NCBI GenBank assembly: GCA_024138015.1
Contig: JAMXBB010000011.1
Location: 78,320,953-78,384,952 of the forward strand
Source: Lumnitzera littorea
Taxonomy: Eukaryota; Streptophyta; Magnoliopsida; Myrtales; Combretaceae
Direction of reading: 5' to 3'
Length of the DNA stretch: 64,000 bases
Notes under the pieces: generated by a model
The model's input: only the letters and a program-made list of their open reading frames with translations
The model's database searches: none
Told to the model about the DNA's origin: nothing
Made by a program: the position numbers and the translations under genes
Shown here: positions 12,522-25,000 of the stretch, one piece after another
Position numbering within the stretch: the first letter of the stretch is position 1
Layout of the letters: each line of letters opens with the position of its first letter

Positions 12522-15500
12522 TGTAATTTTGCATAGTCATTTTGAGCGAATAATTTAGAGTGTATGCGAAAATGGATCAATTAGGATGATATTTCACAAA
12601 TAAGTCCTAAGGGTTAATCAAGGAGAACTCGTGGATTCGAATTATAGTAATATAATAAAATAATAATATTATAGCTAAACATAGTCAATTTCACTAAATT
12701 ATATTATATTGTAATTTACTCGTTGTAAACGTGTGATTTAGGTAATAAAAATTAATTAAATTTTAGAGATAAATTATTACATTATAAAATTATAAAATAA
12801 CATAAAAGAATATATAAAGATAGTATGTGTACCTTAGGTATAGTTATTATATACTCGAAAATATGTATAATCGACTGAAAACTTATAAGAAAAATAATAA
12901 AAAATAAAGAAAAATTAGTAAAACATCAAATTATCATGTGTTAGGGTATATCTAGCAAAGGGATAGCTGTTCATAAAAGAAATAAACTGATGACACCTTA
13001 ACATGCTTAGAAAACTTAGGTATATAAGTGGATGAGAGAGAAATTCTCATTTTGCATAACTCAACTCAGGAAAAATCACCAAACTTCTCTAAAACATTAG
13101 GGAGTTTTTTAGAAATCTAGAAAAATTTTAAAAAGTAAAGATCACTAAAGAATAAATCTAGAAAATTCAAGAATTGAAACTATGCAAATAGAGTTGTTTC
13201 AAGAAACGTGAATTCGTAAAAGTGTTGGAAGTGAACTACCACCATCACCTGGCAATGGTGGCAATTCTAGATGGTGTTAACAAAGAAGGTGTGGAAGATG
13301 ATGGCGGGATAGTGGTGTTTCAGGCGAGTTTCGATTTTCACTTGATTTTCTCTTATTTTTCAAAATTATTAAATTAGGTTCTAAAATTTTGAAAAAAATT
13401 ATTTTGGAATATTTTTGCACCTATTATTTGAGAAAAATATCAATTAGCAAAAATTTTGAATTGACATATAACCTCCTTAACAAATTGCATAAAATTGAAT
13501 AATTTTCGAAGCTGTTTAAAATAATTTTATTGTTGTTGTTTTGGAACCAATTTTTTTGTAGAACTTCCTCATACCATATGTATGAATCCTATGAAGAGAT
13601 TTCGGCCAAAGATATTTTTCATCATTTTTTGTAATTTTTTAGCCTCTAAAATTAGGTAAAAATGCTATTTTTCTGACATTTCTATGCTATTAAATCTAAA
13701 GAAACCTATTTGCACCAGTTCTAGAGCTTATGGTGATATATATTACTGGGGAGAGTGATCTGGAATTGATTGGATCGAATGAAATTTGAGATATACATAA
13801 ATCATTAATCGTGGACTACATGTATTAAGGTGAGAATATGAGAACTTGGGAAGTTTGAGTGATGTGGTGATCAAGAGTTTGATGAACATGTTGTATGATT
13901 ATGATTTATCATGCTTGTAACCTGAAAAGAGATATTAGAGCGAGTTGCTTGAAGTGAACATGCAAATTAATTTTGTTCAAAGAGTTCTTCAAATGGTTGA
14001 TTTGGTAAAAGAGTTATTTAAATTCTTGGTATAGATACTTAACTAGAGGGTTGGCAGGTGTAAGGATCTTGAATATAATTATATTAGAGTCTTGGTTGGG
14101 ATGATCTTTGGTAAAAGAAGTACGGTTATAATGACTTCAGAGACATATTTAGAAGGTTAGTGGATGAAAGGACTTTGACTCTAAATATGTTGGAGCTTGT
14201 TTAAAGAGTTGTTTGGTGAAAGAAGTATTTAGGAGGTTTAAATGAAATCACTTCAGAGACATCCTCGGAAGGTTGATTGGTGTATAGGAGAATTCGGTTT
14301 TTTTATTTGGAGGCTAAATCAAAATGTTGGATAGTAATCGAGACTTAACTATACCCCCATCATAAACTTGTTTGGGAAGTATTTGATAAGGGAAATATAG
14401 TCGAAATGGCTTTAGGACTTGATTTGGGGTTTGATTGGTGTGGAATGCTTAGAGGAAAATAACTTTAGAGGCTTGTTCAAAAGGTTGATTAATGTAAGGA
14501 GTTCAAATGTGATAACTTTGGAGACTTCATCAGAAGGTGTTGAGACCAAAACTTAGTATTAAGTAAATTTTTAGAACCTTGTTTAAAGACTTCAATAGCA
14601 AGATGAAACTCAATACCAAGCTTACATGACTTGTTAAAGATAAGTCATAATCATATTTAAATTATTAAAATGAACTCATTCACTTTATTTAGTAAGACTA
14701 AAGCAATTATATTGTATATTTTAGGGAGAACAATTAAAGTGGACTAGATTAATTATCAAGACTCTTGAGTGTTACATGTGCATATAAGTGGGATCGGTGT
14801 TTCATTGAATTTTGAAGTATTGTTTAAGAATACTCGGAGGCTTTAGTATATCTCTTGCTTGTGAATATAAGTTAGTTGTCTCAACATCTTCAACGTATGT
14901 GCTTGAAAATGGTTGTGTTATTTTGAGTACTAAACTTATGTATTGATTGCTTCATGATATTACTTGCTTTGGACTGTTTGAAATTACTTAGCTACTTCAA
15001 AAGCAATCTAATAAAAACTTGACTTAAGTACTAATCGAACCTGCATCACAACTTACTAAGGGAGATAATTAAGATTTTAGGGCCAAACTTGAACCCTTTG
15101 ATGAGGATAGATCAAATGATCCTCTCCCCACTCTTAGTAAAACTATGTGATAGGAGACGATGTCGTGATAAGGTTGGGGACTGTGGTTTGAAGTGAAGTC
15201 TCGAGCTAAGTGTGTTTTTCATTGTATAAGTCTTGGTTTGGTTTCAATTCGTGAAGTGTGTGGTGTCAAACTCTTTAATTCAGATTAGAGTGGGTGCAAT
15301 TTCTTTGATCTTATGACGGATTGGATAATGTTGTACGACGTCACTTACTTATACATGCATAGTATCTAACTAAACTTGCTTGAAAACTGTGAGTGCTTTA
15401 AGTCATATATGCGCTATTGTCTTCGTTCGACTTACTAAGTAAGTTATCGCTTATTTTTCTATAACTGTTTTGTAGGTTCTCCAGTAGATGCACTAGTATT

Positions 15501-15943
15501 ACTTTAAGTTTTAAAAGCGTAGAGAATGGGGTCAAGGAGCGAGATTTAAGACCAATTGGTTGGATTTTTATTTTGTTTATTGACTTTACTAACCTTTAAG
15601 AAAACTAATAAAGTTCCTTTTAGTGACCCTTTAGTTTTCAACTATTATTATCTGTATAATGTTCTAAAAACCTGTGGACTTTATTATGTTGTCTCTTTGA
15701 AGTTATTTATAAAACTTAATTTCTTTTCAAACTTTTATAACACAGAATCTCTTTCAAAAGTTATTTTAGAAAGTTACACCATATGTTGATACCAAACAGG
15801 TATTAAATTGGATGACTCAAGACTATGGAGTGGTAAATGCTTGGTATAAGTTATATTTACGTTAGCGGCTAAAGTAGCTAACTTCTAGCTTATGTTAACT
15901 TACACGATGGGACTGTTATGACTTCCTAATTTGGGGTGTGACA
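12522..15943 (-). mobile_element. 3.4-kb non-coding repeat element, copy b (-), nested in copy a
   Basis: On the minus strand it starts TGTCACACCCCAAAT at 15943 and ends in ...TTACA at 12522 (3422 bp). Its body is an inverted copy of the right-hand part of copy a: 15085-15475 matches the reverse complement of 16240-16640, and 12535-12720 matches the reverse complement of about 19020-19200. It contains only short random frames. A clear target-site duplication was not found, so the ends are good to about 20 bp. Together with copy a it forms an imperfect inverted repeat of about 3-kb arms centred near 15870. Confidence 0.6.
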
Positions 15944-17860
15944 TATAGCTTTTGAAAATACTTGTTCAGAACAATCTTTAGTATGATTTTACATAACTTA
16001 ATAGTATTTACGTAAGTATTTATACATTAAAAGTCTTAGTTTACGTAAAAAGTTTATAGAGTCTATATATAACAAAGTAAGAAACTAGCAGGTGTTTTAA
16101 GGAATCCCAATTAATTTCTACAAAACCAAAAGAAAGCCAAAAAGTCCAAATCCAGTAGGTCTTTAGATTCTTCACTCCCCCAGCCTGACGTATACTAACC
16201 TGAGGATGGTTATAATATTGTATCCTTAACTCTTACTAAATACCTACAAAAGAGTCTATATAGATATGAGCATAATTAGCTTAGTAAGTGAGACATAGAT
16301 TAAAGAGTATTTCAAACACAAATATGGTTCCCAAATATTTTATTTTAATGAAGTGCAATGTCAATAAAGAAATGCAACATTGCATAATGTTAATTGGTCT
16401 ATTATGAGGTTAAAGAAATTTCATCCGCTTTAACTCAAGTAGACGAGTTTCAACACGACTCAAATCAGACTAAATTTAGGCTTATACAATTGAGAATACT
16501 CTCCTCCCAAGACTACCTTCAAACTATGGCCTCCAATCCTATCGCGACTTTCTCTCCCGTTATTTAGTTGGATTAAGGATAAGTAAATGACCATTTCAAC
16601 AATCCTCATCAAAAGGGTTGGTATTTGATCTAGTATACTTAATTGTTCTCTTAATGGGTTGTTATGTATATCTAGTTAGTTTAAAGGTCAGTCTTTAGTC
16701 AATTCTAATTAAGGGTGTTCAACAAATTCACAAGGTAGAGCAAGTTGAGCATATGTAAACAAAATAGCACTCTAAGTCCACAATATCAAACAACCATATG
16801 TGAAGCATATGCATAATTAACTAAGTTACATGTACAACCAAATGCGCTCCTAGGTCTCTAAGTATTCTAACACAGTATTCTAACACAGTATTACAACATG
16901 CTACGACGTACAAATCCTAGCTTACTTGTACTTTACTAGTTTTCCTTTCAAAGATACAATAGATTAGTTTTAATTTATATTTGAGCCTTGAATCATTAGT
17001 AATTAGTTTGTTTTATATGTCTTTAGTTATTTTGTCATAAGTTTTGTAAGTTATTTTCACTTCCAAATCATAATTTCTTGACTAAATCATTGATTATCAT
17101 AAGTTAGCCTAAATTGTGAAATCCTCTAAGTTAGATTCTGAGTTATTTTATGGTAGTTTCCTTTAGCTAGAAATCCTTTGAATTACTCTATAAGCTATAC
17201 ATAGGTAATTTGTTACACTAATTTTATCCTTTAAGACAGTCTTTGAATTCCCTCAAGTTGAGCTCATTATTAAACTATCCTCTGAGTTATCCTCTCACTT
17301 TAGCTATCTTTAGAGTTTTTAAGAAAGTTACCTTTTGACTTAACTTCCGAATCCCCTAGTTATACATTTTACACATAAATTTTGTTTCTAACTCAACCTC
17401 TGAGTATCATTCTAGTACACAACTCATTCGTAAGACCTTTGAATTATCCTTTACCTTTAATTAACTTCCTATAAATAGTTAATTTGCTCACTTTTCTACC
17501 AAGTTTCAGTTATAGGATCAATTTGAAACTTTAAATAACACTTCAATCAACGCTCCTCAGTTTCATTACTTACTAAATTCTTCATATAATATATCATTAT
17601 ATATCCATTCCTCAAATTATGTGCTATTAAACTACTTATATGAGGCGGAATCTTCACTTCCTACAACTCCTTACTTTACAACTCAATCGAAAAACTCTAG
17701 TATAGTATGAATACTTCAATAATAAATCAAAGTCATAATTCAAGCAAGGTCTTTAGGAGAAATATATTTATTTTTACTGAAAACACTATTTTAAACATAG
17801 TTTAGGGCTTAAAAATAAAAAAAATATATAAATAGTTTTATAGAAAACCTTTCCATAGCA

Positions 17861-18359
17861 ATTTAGTATAAATATAACAATGTTTACAGAAAAATTTTGA
17901 AGTTGAAACTATGTCAATAAAGTAATATTTTGATATCAAAAATAGCTTGGTTTTGCCGATTCCTTAAGGATATATAATATAACCACTAAGTTTTTACAAA
18001 ATAATATTTTTCCTAAATTCTGCACATGAAAATATGTAAGAATAATTTTTTCATAATTTTCTAGATATTTTTAATATTTTTTATAAATTTATGAAAATTG
18101 AATTGAATTTAGTATAAATATAGTAATGTTTATAGAAAAATTTCAAATTGAAACTATGTCAATAAAGTAATTTATTTCAATATTGAAAATAGTTCAGTTT
18201 TATTGATTCCTTAAAGATATAAAATATAATCAATAAATTTTTACAAAAGAATATTTTTTCTAAATTCTATATATGAAAATATGTAAGAATAATATTTTTT
18301 TCATAATTTTCTAGACATTTGTAATATATTTTTTATAAATTTATGAAAATCAAATTGAA
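17861..18359 (+). repeat. tandem direct repeat, ~246-bp unit x2, inside element copy a
   Basis: Unit 1 17861-18106 and unit 2 18107-18359 both start 'atttagtataaatat', share 'gaaactatgtcaataaagta' in the middle and end 'tttatgaaaat'. Small substitutions and indels separate them, so this is an old duplication rather than an assembly fault. Confidence 0.8.
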
Positions 18360-19622
18360 TTTGAACCCTTACGAAACTAGAGCTTACCACTAGCGACTAC
18401 CTCTTTGTTAGCCGGCCTAGGCGCAAGTGGCTTACTTCAGGTGATGGTGGTTATTGGTCAGTAGTAACTTCTTTAGCCGTTGTACACTCTTAAGCCGAAA
18501 TAATACTCGATTTTTGTATTTTTTTTCCTAAATTCAACCCTTCAATCCTTACAACCTAACTATATTTTTTTCAAATTCCTCCTTGTATGTATGAATTTTA
18601 AAGAGTATTTTTTGGATCTTTCAAGGGCTCAAAAGATTTGGGAATGATTTTTGCTTTCTCTTTCTTAAAAAATTTAAGTTTATATACTAATCTTTTGCAT
18701 GTTAACTTAACCCAAATGCATCAACACTTGTCTTAGTCTTGCTATACGCCTAAACTAGACAAAATCCAACTGCCTATGTTGCCTTTGTAATTTTTTATTA
18801 ATTTTTATAAATTTCTTTAGCTTGTTTTGGCTTAAAATATGATTGTTCAAGTATTTTAATTAATTAAGGGTACATCGTTATATGTAAAAACTATACACGA
18901 CACATACACATACATACATATAAATATATTATACATGTTATTTTATGTTACATAATAATTTTATTGCAAGTAGAATTTATCTCTAAAAATTTACAAGTTA
19001 ATGGGGGTTATTCTATGCGATTTCGATAAATATTATGTAATATACTAAAATTATACTATTTTAGTTATATTATTATTATTTTATTATATTTTTCAAATTC
19101 AAATCCACGGGATCTTTTTGACTAATTTCTTGAGTTTATTTTTAAGTTTTTAAGTCAATCAAATTAATTTTATTAATGCTCTAAATTTCTCACTCAATAT
19201 CTATTCATAATAGTATAAGGCTTACAGGCATCCCAAAGGAATTGGTTGGTTAATTTTTTTCCTTATTTTGTATTTTTGGTGAAATTTTGTTTTTTGTCCA
19301 TTTTTCGCATTCCATCGTAAAAAACCTCTCATTTTTATTGTGTAAGATATTAAAAATAAAGGACAATTTAGCATAAATTATCTCATTAAATTGCAATGAT
19401 ATTTTGTTGCATCATATTTTCAATAGCGTAATATATGGGGATACTAATCTCTTTACAAGATAATACATATTTGTCCATATTAAACATGATACTGCATCTA
19501 GAATCACAAAAATAATAATTAAATTGTACTTAATAACTTCATTTAGCAACATCAATATTTTACATAAACTAAAAATTTTACCAAGTAGTTTTGTAACTCA
19601 TATTACAATCGCTGGTCTACAT

Positions 19623-19776
19623 GGCACTATTAGTTGATCTTAGATTAATGTCATAATTCTCTAGTCTTTGACTCAATCTTGATTCTTGACATATTAAAGG
19701 GCACTATTAATTAATCTTAGATTAATGTCATAATTCTCTAGTCTTTGACTAAATCTTGATTCTTGACATATTAAAG
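19623..19776. repeat. 77-bp near-perfect tandem duplication
   Basis: Unit 1 19623-19699 and unit 2 19700-19776 each start ggcactatta and end gacatattaaag, with only about three differences. Unit B of the segmental duplication has a single, more diverged version at about 24713-24783, so this local doubling arose in unit A after the segmental duplication. Confidence 0.85.
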
Positions 19777-19974
19777 TAAGAGACTTAATTGAAGAATAAT
19801 ATCAAGTTGAAATATTAGAGGGAGATGAAGATGATGACTTTTATGCCTTGTTCATTCGAATTTCTCTCTTATTCCTTATTACAATATTCATTTAGTCTTT
19901 TGTTTCTGAATCACAATTTTTTAGAAATCTCTATTATATGAAATCAAATAATAGAGATTACTTGACCTGACTAA

Positions 19975-20268
19975 CCACCACCACCATACCATTATCGTTA
20001 TCATCACTACTACTATCGTCATTATCATCGCTACTACAATTGCCATCATCATCGCTGCTGCAACCACCACCTACCGTCACCACCAACCACCACCACTACC
20101 ATTATCGCTACTAACACCGTTACCATCATATTACTATCACCCTTACTACCCCTACCCTCACTCCAAGCCACTACCCCAGCCACCGCCATCGTCATTGTCA
20201 CTGCTGCTATTGTGACCGCCATTGACCATCGCCTCCGTCCCGTAGTCGATTTCTACCACTATTACCTA
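19975..20268. repeat. degenerate CAN trinucleotide-rich tract
   Basis: About 290 bp are dominated by CAC, CAT, ACT and ATC triplets (ccaccaccaccat, catcatcatcgctgctg, accaccaccactacc). The tract has a base composition unlike its AT-rich surroundings. In-frame stops interrupt it, so it is read as an imperfect simple-sequence repeat rather than a Thr/His-rich protein. Confidence 0.7.
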
Positions 20269-20762
20269 TTACTTTAGAATTATTTGAGAAAAATTAAGAG
20301 TATTTCAATCATTAAAATTTCATTATGTATTTATTCTTAAATTGTTTATCAATCCAACTAAACAAAATAACAAGTATTACATTCTCATTGCATTAATTAA
20401 GAATTCCAATTACGTTCCTTTTTTATTTTATTCAGTGAAGTAAACGAGCTGTTAATATTTTACTGATTGTAACGTTGATCGTTGAGTAGTTCCAATTTTG
20501 TTAATAAGCATGGAAAATTTTCTCAGTAAATATTTAACTCAAATATTTTCCTTTCTACTATTTTGACATGGGCCATCTATATTGGTTATGTGAAAGCTGA
20601 GAGATGAGTTATATTGAAGAAGAAAAATATTTAACTTAATTGTTTGGCGACATTATGTTGAATAAGTAATTTAAATTAATGCAATAAACTGGTTCTAATC
20701 ACCATCCATGCTATTAATGAACAGGAAAAGCATTTTTCCTGGTAAGAATATGCAGAATGTGT

Positions 20763-23241
20763 TTAGGACTTCGGAAGCCTGTCACAGTTTGCGGGTGCCC
20801 ATCCAATTTGCTTCTTTTCGTTGTCATATATGATCAGTTTATCTAGCATAGAAATGTCTGCAAAAGATAAATTTTGTTTACCATGTGCAAAGAAGCAAAG
20901 AGAACGATTGCATCGGCATCAGAGAACAACCAGAAGAAGGATTGCATACCTCCAATTACGTTGAGGTCTCCCAAATTTACTTCGCTGCCATTTAAGATCC
21001 CCAAACATGCATTACCATGTTTCTGTAGAACAAGAGCTTTTAGATTTTATATTATTCTGGGTGTCACACATATAATTTCAATGAAAAGGTAGTAGATGCT
21101 TACAGTAATGACCAAGTAAGATTCTGGAGGCAGCTGCAACTGTGCATTCTTAAAGTTCAATGCCAAAGGCCTAAAGTAGTTCTTGACTTCATCAACAGAT
21201 TTGAAAGGTTTTGCCGCCTTCCAGCAGACTGGAAGGGATTTATCCTCAGCTGCATCTTTCAATGGCTTCCCTTTCAGATCTCCCTTAATCTGAGATAAAA
21301 AGCTGGTGTAAGTGCACATGCTACACAAAATATATTACGATCTAAGTTGAATTTACGGTAATTAGTCAGTAATTGTACCACCTACCAGATCAAGCACAGC
21401 CTTGTAAGCTTTGGAACTGAAGTACGTATAAGAGCTCCCACTGTCAAAAATAATTCGAAGACCTTTGATGCCAGTAGATTTGGAACTGTAAAGAAGTTCG
21501 GCAGGACCTGAGGCGTAGTTTGTGCTGAAATGGAAAAAGAGAGTATTACATAAGCCTTTCCAAGACAGAAGATTAGTTTGACATTGCAAGTTAAGGAAAA
21601 AAGAAACTAAATTTCCTACTCCAATAAAGTAGTTGCCATTGGTGTCCAGGAAACTTGTGAAGGAACAGAATTATCTCCAAAAATTAGGTAGCCTCCACCT
21701 CGACTACTCAAACAGTGACCTAATAAATTTCTGATCATTCCCATGCCATGTAGTTGAGTTATGATACTAACTTTGCCTCTGCCAAGACCGAGGACGCCAA
21801 CAGTGGGAGGAGGTGGTACATGGCCAGAATAATGTTGATTATAACCGCAGCTGTATACAGAAAATCAGCAGACGTGGTCAGCCAAGAGCACTGGGGAGAT
21901 TTCATTGAACTGAAGGATATATACTCATTTGTCATGGTATGCAGGATTTTATTAGCAACTAATTCATTTTTAGATGAGAACTTCTGGAAAGTGTATAGGC
22001 TACTAATAATATAGATGATCTTACCAAAACAAAGTTGTGGAAAATACCAATAAGAAGCTGCAGCAAAGGAAAGAAATTCTCACCCAAACAATAGACGAGA
22101 TCCAAATGTAGTTCCATTGGATAGTTGTAAGGAAAAAGAGTCACTGATTAAAACACCCAGGGACGACCCACTATCAGCATAGCTAACCTCATAGTCACAT
22201 TGGTCATCCGGGGTCTTGCAAGGCTGTGTTAGGACTGCAGCACAAACAGGGTCGTCACAGCGTACTAGGTTGTTGCTGTTAGGTTTATACAAGAGATGGC
22301 GAGGCTGTGCAGACATTGTATATGGGTGTGCCCAATTGCATACACAATCAAAATTAGAATGCCAAGTTACTAAATGCAGCTAGAAAACTCCAAACATAGG
22401 TAACCCATACATGATTGGTGAAACATTACATTGAAGTAGACCCGCAACGTTATCATGGGCAAAGGAGTGATTACCTTAGTGCAACCAGTGCAAGGTGCGT
22501 CACATTGAAGCCAGGTGAGATCACTGCCAGTGTCTATGTCAAAGTCGTAAAGTTTCGGAGGGCGCCCTACTTTGAGGGAAGCAGAATAGTACCTGCAGAT
22601 TGAAAGAACCAAAACACATAATCATAGTGATCAACCAAAGAAAATGAAGAAAATAGCAGCAGATTTCCTCAAATTGTATCAAAGAAACCATGTATGGTGC
22701 AAAAAGCAAAGACATAAGCACTTAAGATGAAAAGGCTGACAACGAACGAGCCTTCACCAATGGATGATGACAAATGAGTGCCATTTCAGATAAAGCTTAA
22801 GACTCTATGGGTCCCAAAGGGGTTTAGAACAAATATACAATCAAAACCTTTTCTTCTTTTGGCTACAAATGGTCCCAACATTTCAAGACTCAGAATATTC
22901 CAAAAAGTAAACCTCAATTTCGTCGACAGAACCTTAAACAAAAACCCAGTAAAGATACGAAAGCAAACAACAAGATAAACACCTAAAAATTGACCCACAA
23001 GAAGGGGAAAACAGATACAAATTATGGAGTTGATGTAAAACATTTACAGCACGTACCCAAGTGGGTAAACATTCCCAGAAAGAGGTAGAACGATCGAGGA
23101 TCCAAAATGCTTAACATCTGATGATTTGTTCCAGAATCTTGGAACATCCGAATACGATTCCTTACAGGATGCAAATAAAACCACAAGGAACAGGCCAAGA
23201 ATACATGGCCTTAAGTTATTGTTATTACTATGAAACATCAT
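20763..23241 (-). CDS. ASP1: Asp1/nucellin-like aspartic protease, copy B
   Basis: Eight exons in transcript order: 23241-23057, 22592-22475, 22304-22084, 21850-21620, 21524-21386, 21289-21104, 21022-20950 and 20857-20763. GT-AG throughout (1248 bp, 415 residues). It has the same architecture as copy A: conserved MM start and signal peptide (LRPCILGLFLVVLFAS), catalytic Asp82 in DTGSDLTW, flap YADSGSS, second catalytic Asp279 in IIFDSGSSYTYF, and C terminus IGWAPANCDRLPKS. It differs from copy A by two in-frame three-residue deletions (exon 3 near AVLTQPCK, exon 6 near FKNAQLQLPPE) and scattered substitutions. All motifs are intact, so it should encode an active secretory-pathway pepsin-type protease. 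Its promoter region has diverged from that of copy A, including a CACGTG absent there, so the two copies may differ in expression. Confidence 0.9.
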
Positions 23242-23404
23242 CTCCTGGAAAACGATTGTGATGTATTGACGGAAAAAGATCACGCCCCAGAAAAGATAAG
23301 AACCGTTCAGGTGCAATTTGATGACACGGAGCAAAGTGGAAAGGAACTGTTTCGTACTTGGTTTCGGTACATTCAGCGATCATCACATTAAATAGAGTCA
23401 CACC

Positions 23405-23410
23405 CACGTG
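23405..23410. promoter_or_regulatory. G-box CACGTG upstream of Asp1-like copy B
   Basis: A palindromic CACGTG lies about 165 bp upstream of the copy B start codon. The aligned region of copy A (about 9925-9945) lacks it. CACGTG is the core site for plant bZIP and bHLH factors. It may fall in the 5' UTR, since the transcription start is unknown. Confidence 0.35.
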
Positions 23411-23717
23411 CCCAAGAAGAGCTTTCTTGTACACACACGCACACACATAGAGAGAGAGAGGAGTATTGGTGGAAGCTTCCATTCACCGAGATAGCGAAGA
23501 AGAAGACCAGTTAAAAGCCGCGTTAGAGTCCGAGGAAATTCGATTGGCTAGTAGTTTTATGTTTACCATATTTAGTATTTCAGTATTTCTTGTCAATGTG
23601 ATTGATTTCTTTTCCAAAAGCAACCGAAACTTAAATTTCCTTTTTTCTTTTTCCATAAAGATATTAAAATGTTAAGATCCTTAATTTATTACATATTGTT
23701 GGGAAAATAGTGTTAAC

Positions 23718-23740
23718 ATATATATATATATATATATATT
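23718..23740. repeat. (TA)n microsatellite
   Basis: About 11 uninterrupted TA units lie upstream of protease copy B, in the duplicated flank. The corresponding part of copy A has no such run. Confidence 0.8.
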
Positions 23741-25000
23741 ATATTTAAGTCCTAGTACTGAAATCTTTAGAAATTATTTTATGATAGTAATAATAAGGGG
23801 AAAAATCATTTAAAAGAAAAACTATAAGACTATAAAGGAAAAATAAAAAATTTATGTTGTTGCCACCATGGGGATGTAATCGAATCAGATAAGATCTTTC
23901 AGAGAAAAGGAAATCACTCTAGAGGCTTGGATGACTGCTGTATTATGTTTTTGTACCTTATAAGGTATGTGTTGGGTTTGGAAAAAATTGACTTGATTAC
24001 TTAAGAAGTCTTATTAAACGAAACATCCTAAATATAAACCCAAGTCATTTTAACTTTTTTTTTTTTTTTCTTCCCCGTAAAAATATGGGGTTTGATATTT
24101 TTAAATTAAGTTAGATCTTTTTATTGGTCAGATTTTCATATAATTATTAAGTATTTTATGATGCTATCGACTAAGTTTCATATACATATCACAATTCTAA
24201 ACATATAATTCAACATGTTACGTTCCACATCGGACGTAATGACTTCATTCCATATCCATCCGATTGCATCTTCGTGGTCCAAGTCACGGGATGTTGAATT
24301 AGCCTGGAGCCCAGTAAGTTGGTGCGGGTTCTTAGGATTTGGGTAGGTATTTTTTCTCCCTATTTTGTACTTGTTAGCGAAATTTAGTCCCTTGTCCATT
24401 TTTTGCATTTCCTCGCCTAAAAGCCCCTCATTTATTGCATAAGATATTAAAAATATAGAATTATTTAGCTTAAATTATCTCATTGAAGTATATTTGAGTA
24501 ATTCTAATACAGAGGGATGCTAATTCCTTTACGACATAATACAAATTTATCTAGATTAAACATGATATTCCATCTACAATTACAAATATAATACAAGAAA
24601 GGAATAAAATTCATTAAATGGTGCATAATAACAACATTTAGTAATATCAATATTTTCCACGTATTAGAAAGTTTAGCAACCACTTCTATAACTTGTATTA
24701 TGGTCCATGTGGTGCTACTAGTACATGTTAGATTGAAGTCATAATTCTCTTGTCTTTATTAACATCTTGACAGGTTAAAGTAGGAGATTTGGAGAAATAG
24801 TATATCAACTTCAAAAATTAGAAGGTGATGAAGATGTTTTCTCTTTTAATATTTTGCTGATTCCAATAGCGACACCATAAAGTAGTACTAATTATGGTAA
24901 CATAAGTATGAAGAATTTTCTTGGAAATAATTAAGTACAATTTTTTTTTTTATCATTTTGACATAAGCCATTTGTATCAGTTACATGAGTTTTATTGATG

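Larger units (their letters stand above)
12342..19226 (+). mobile_element. 3.4-kb non-coding repeat element, copy a (+), split by copy b
   Basis: The outer element starts 'tatcacgtcccaaat' (compare tgtcatgccccaaa at 30056 and tgtcacaccccaaa on the minus strand at 15943) and ends near 'gcttaca' at 19226. Its body from about 15946 onward aligns in the same orientation with copy c at about 30190-33524: for example 16240-16640 matches 30480-30940 with shared phrases such as ttaatgggttgttatgta. Subtracting copy b leaves about 3.46 kb, close to copy c. No protein domain is seen. The TG...CA-like ends and the length suggest a solo LTR of an unidentified LTR retrotransposon, but this is inference. 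The left flank 'ggtgc' and right flank 'ggcat' may be a decayed 5-bp target duplication. Confidence 0.6.
19227..20697. other. distal part of duplication unit A, no gene
   Basis: It continues the upstream flank of protease copy A after the inserted element, and aligns with 24330 to about 24990 (shared blocks around 'gtaagatattaaaaata' and 'attaaacatgatactgcatct'). It contains the 77-bp tandem repeat and the CAN-rich simple repeat described separately. No reading frame of interest is present. Confidence 0.55.
7117..20698 (-). repeat. segmental duplication unit A (Asp1-like gene copy A plus upstream flank, interrupted)
   Basis: Similarity between units A and B starts at 7117 / 20698 (both begin 'aatcac' then 'ccatgct.ttaat'), runs through the whole protease gene, its 5' UTR and upstream DNA (10084-12341 against about 23530-24325), and resumes at 19227 against about 24330, continuing to roughly 20600 / 24990. 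Unit B begins directly where unit A ends, so this is a head-to-tail tandem duplication. Its two halves are separated in A by the inserted repeat at 12342-19226. Confidence 0.75.
20698..25000 (-). repeat. segmental duplication unit B (Asp1-like gene copy B plus upstream flank, uninterrupted)
   Basis: It is the counterpart of unit A. It retains an apparent empty insertion site near 24325 ('ttggtgcgggttcttagg'), where unit A carries the nested repeat elements. The right end is uncertain: recognisable similarity fades around 24990 after the 'ttttgacat..gccat' block. Confidence 0.75.
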
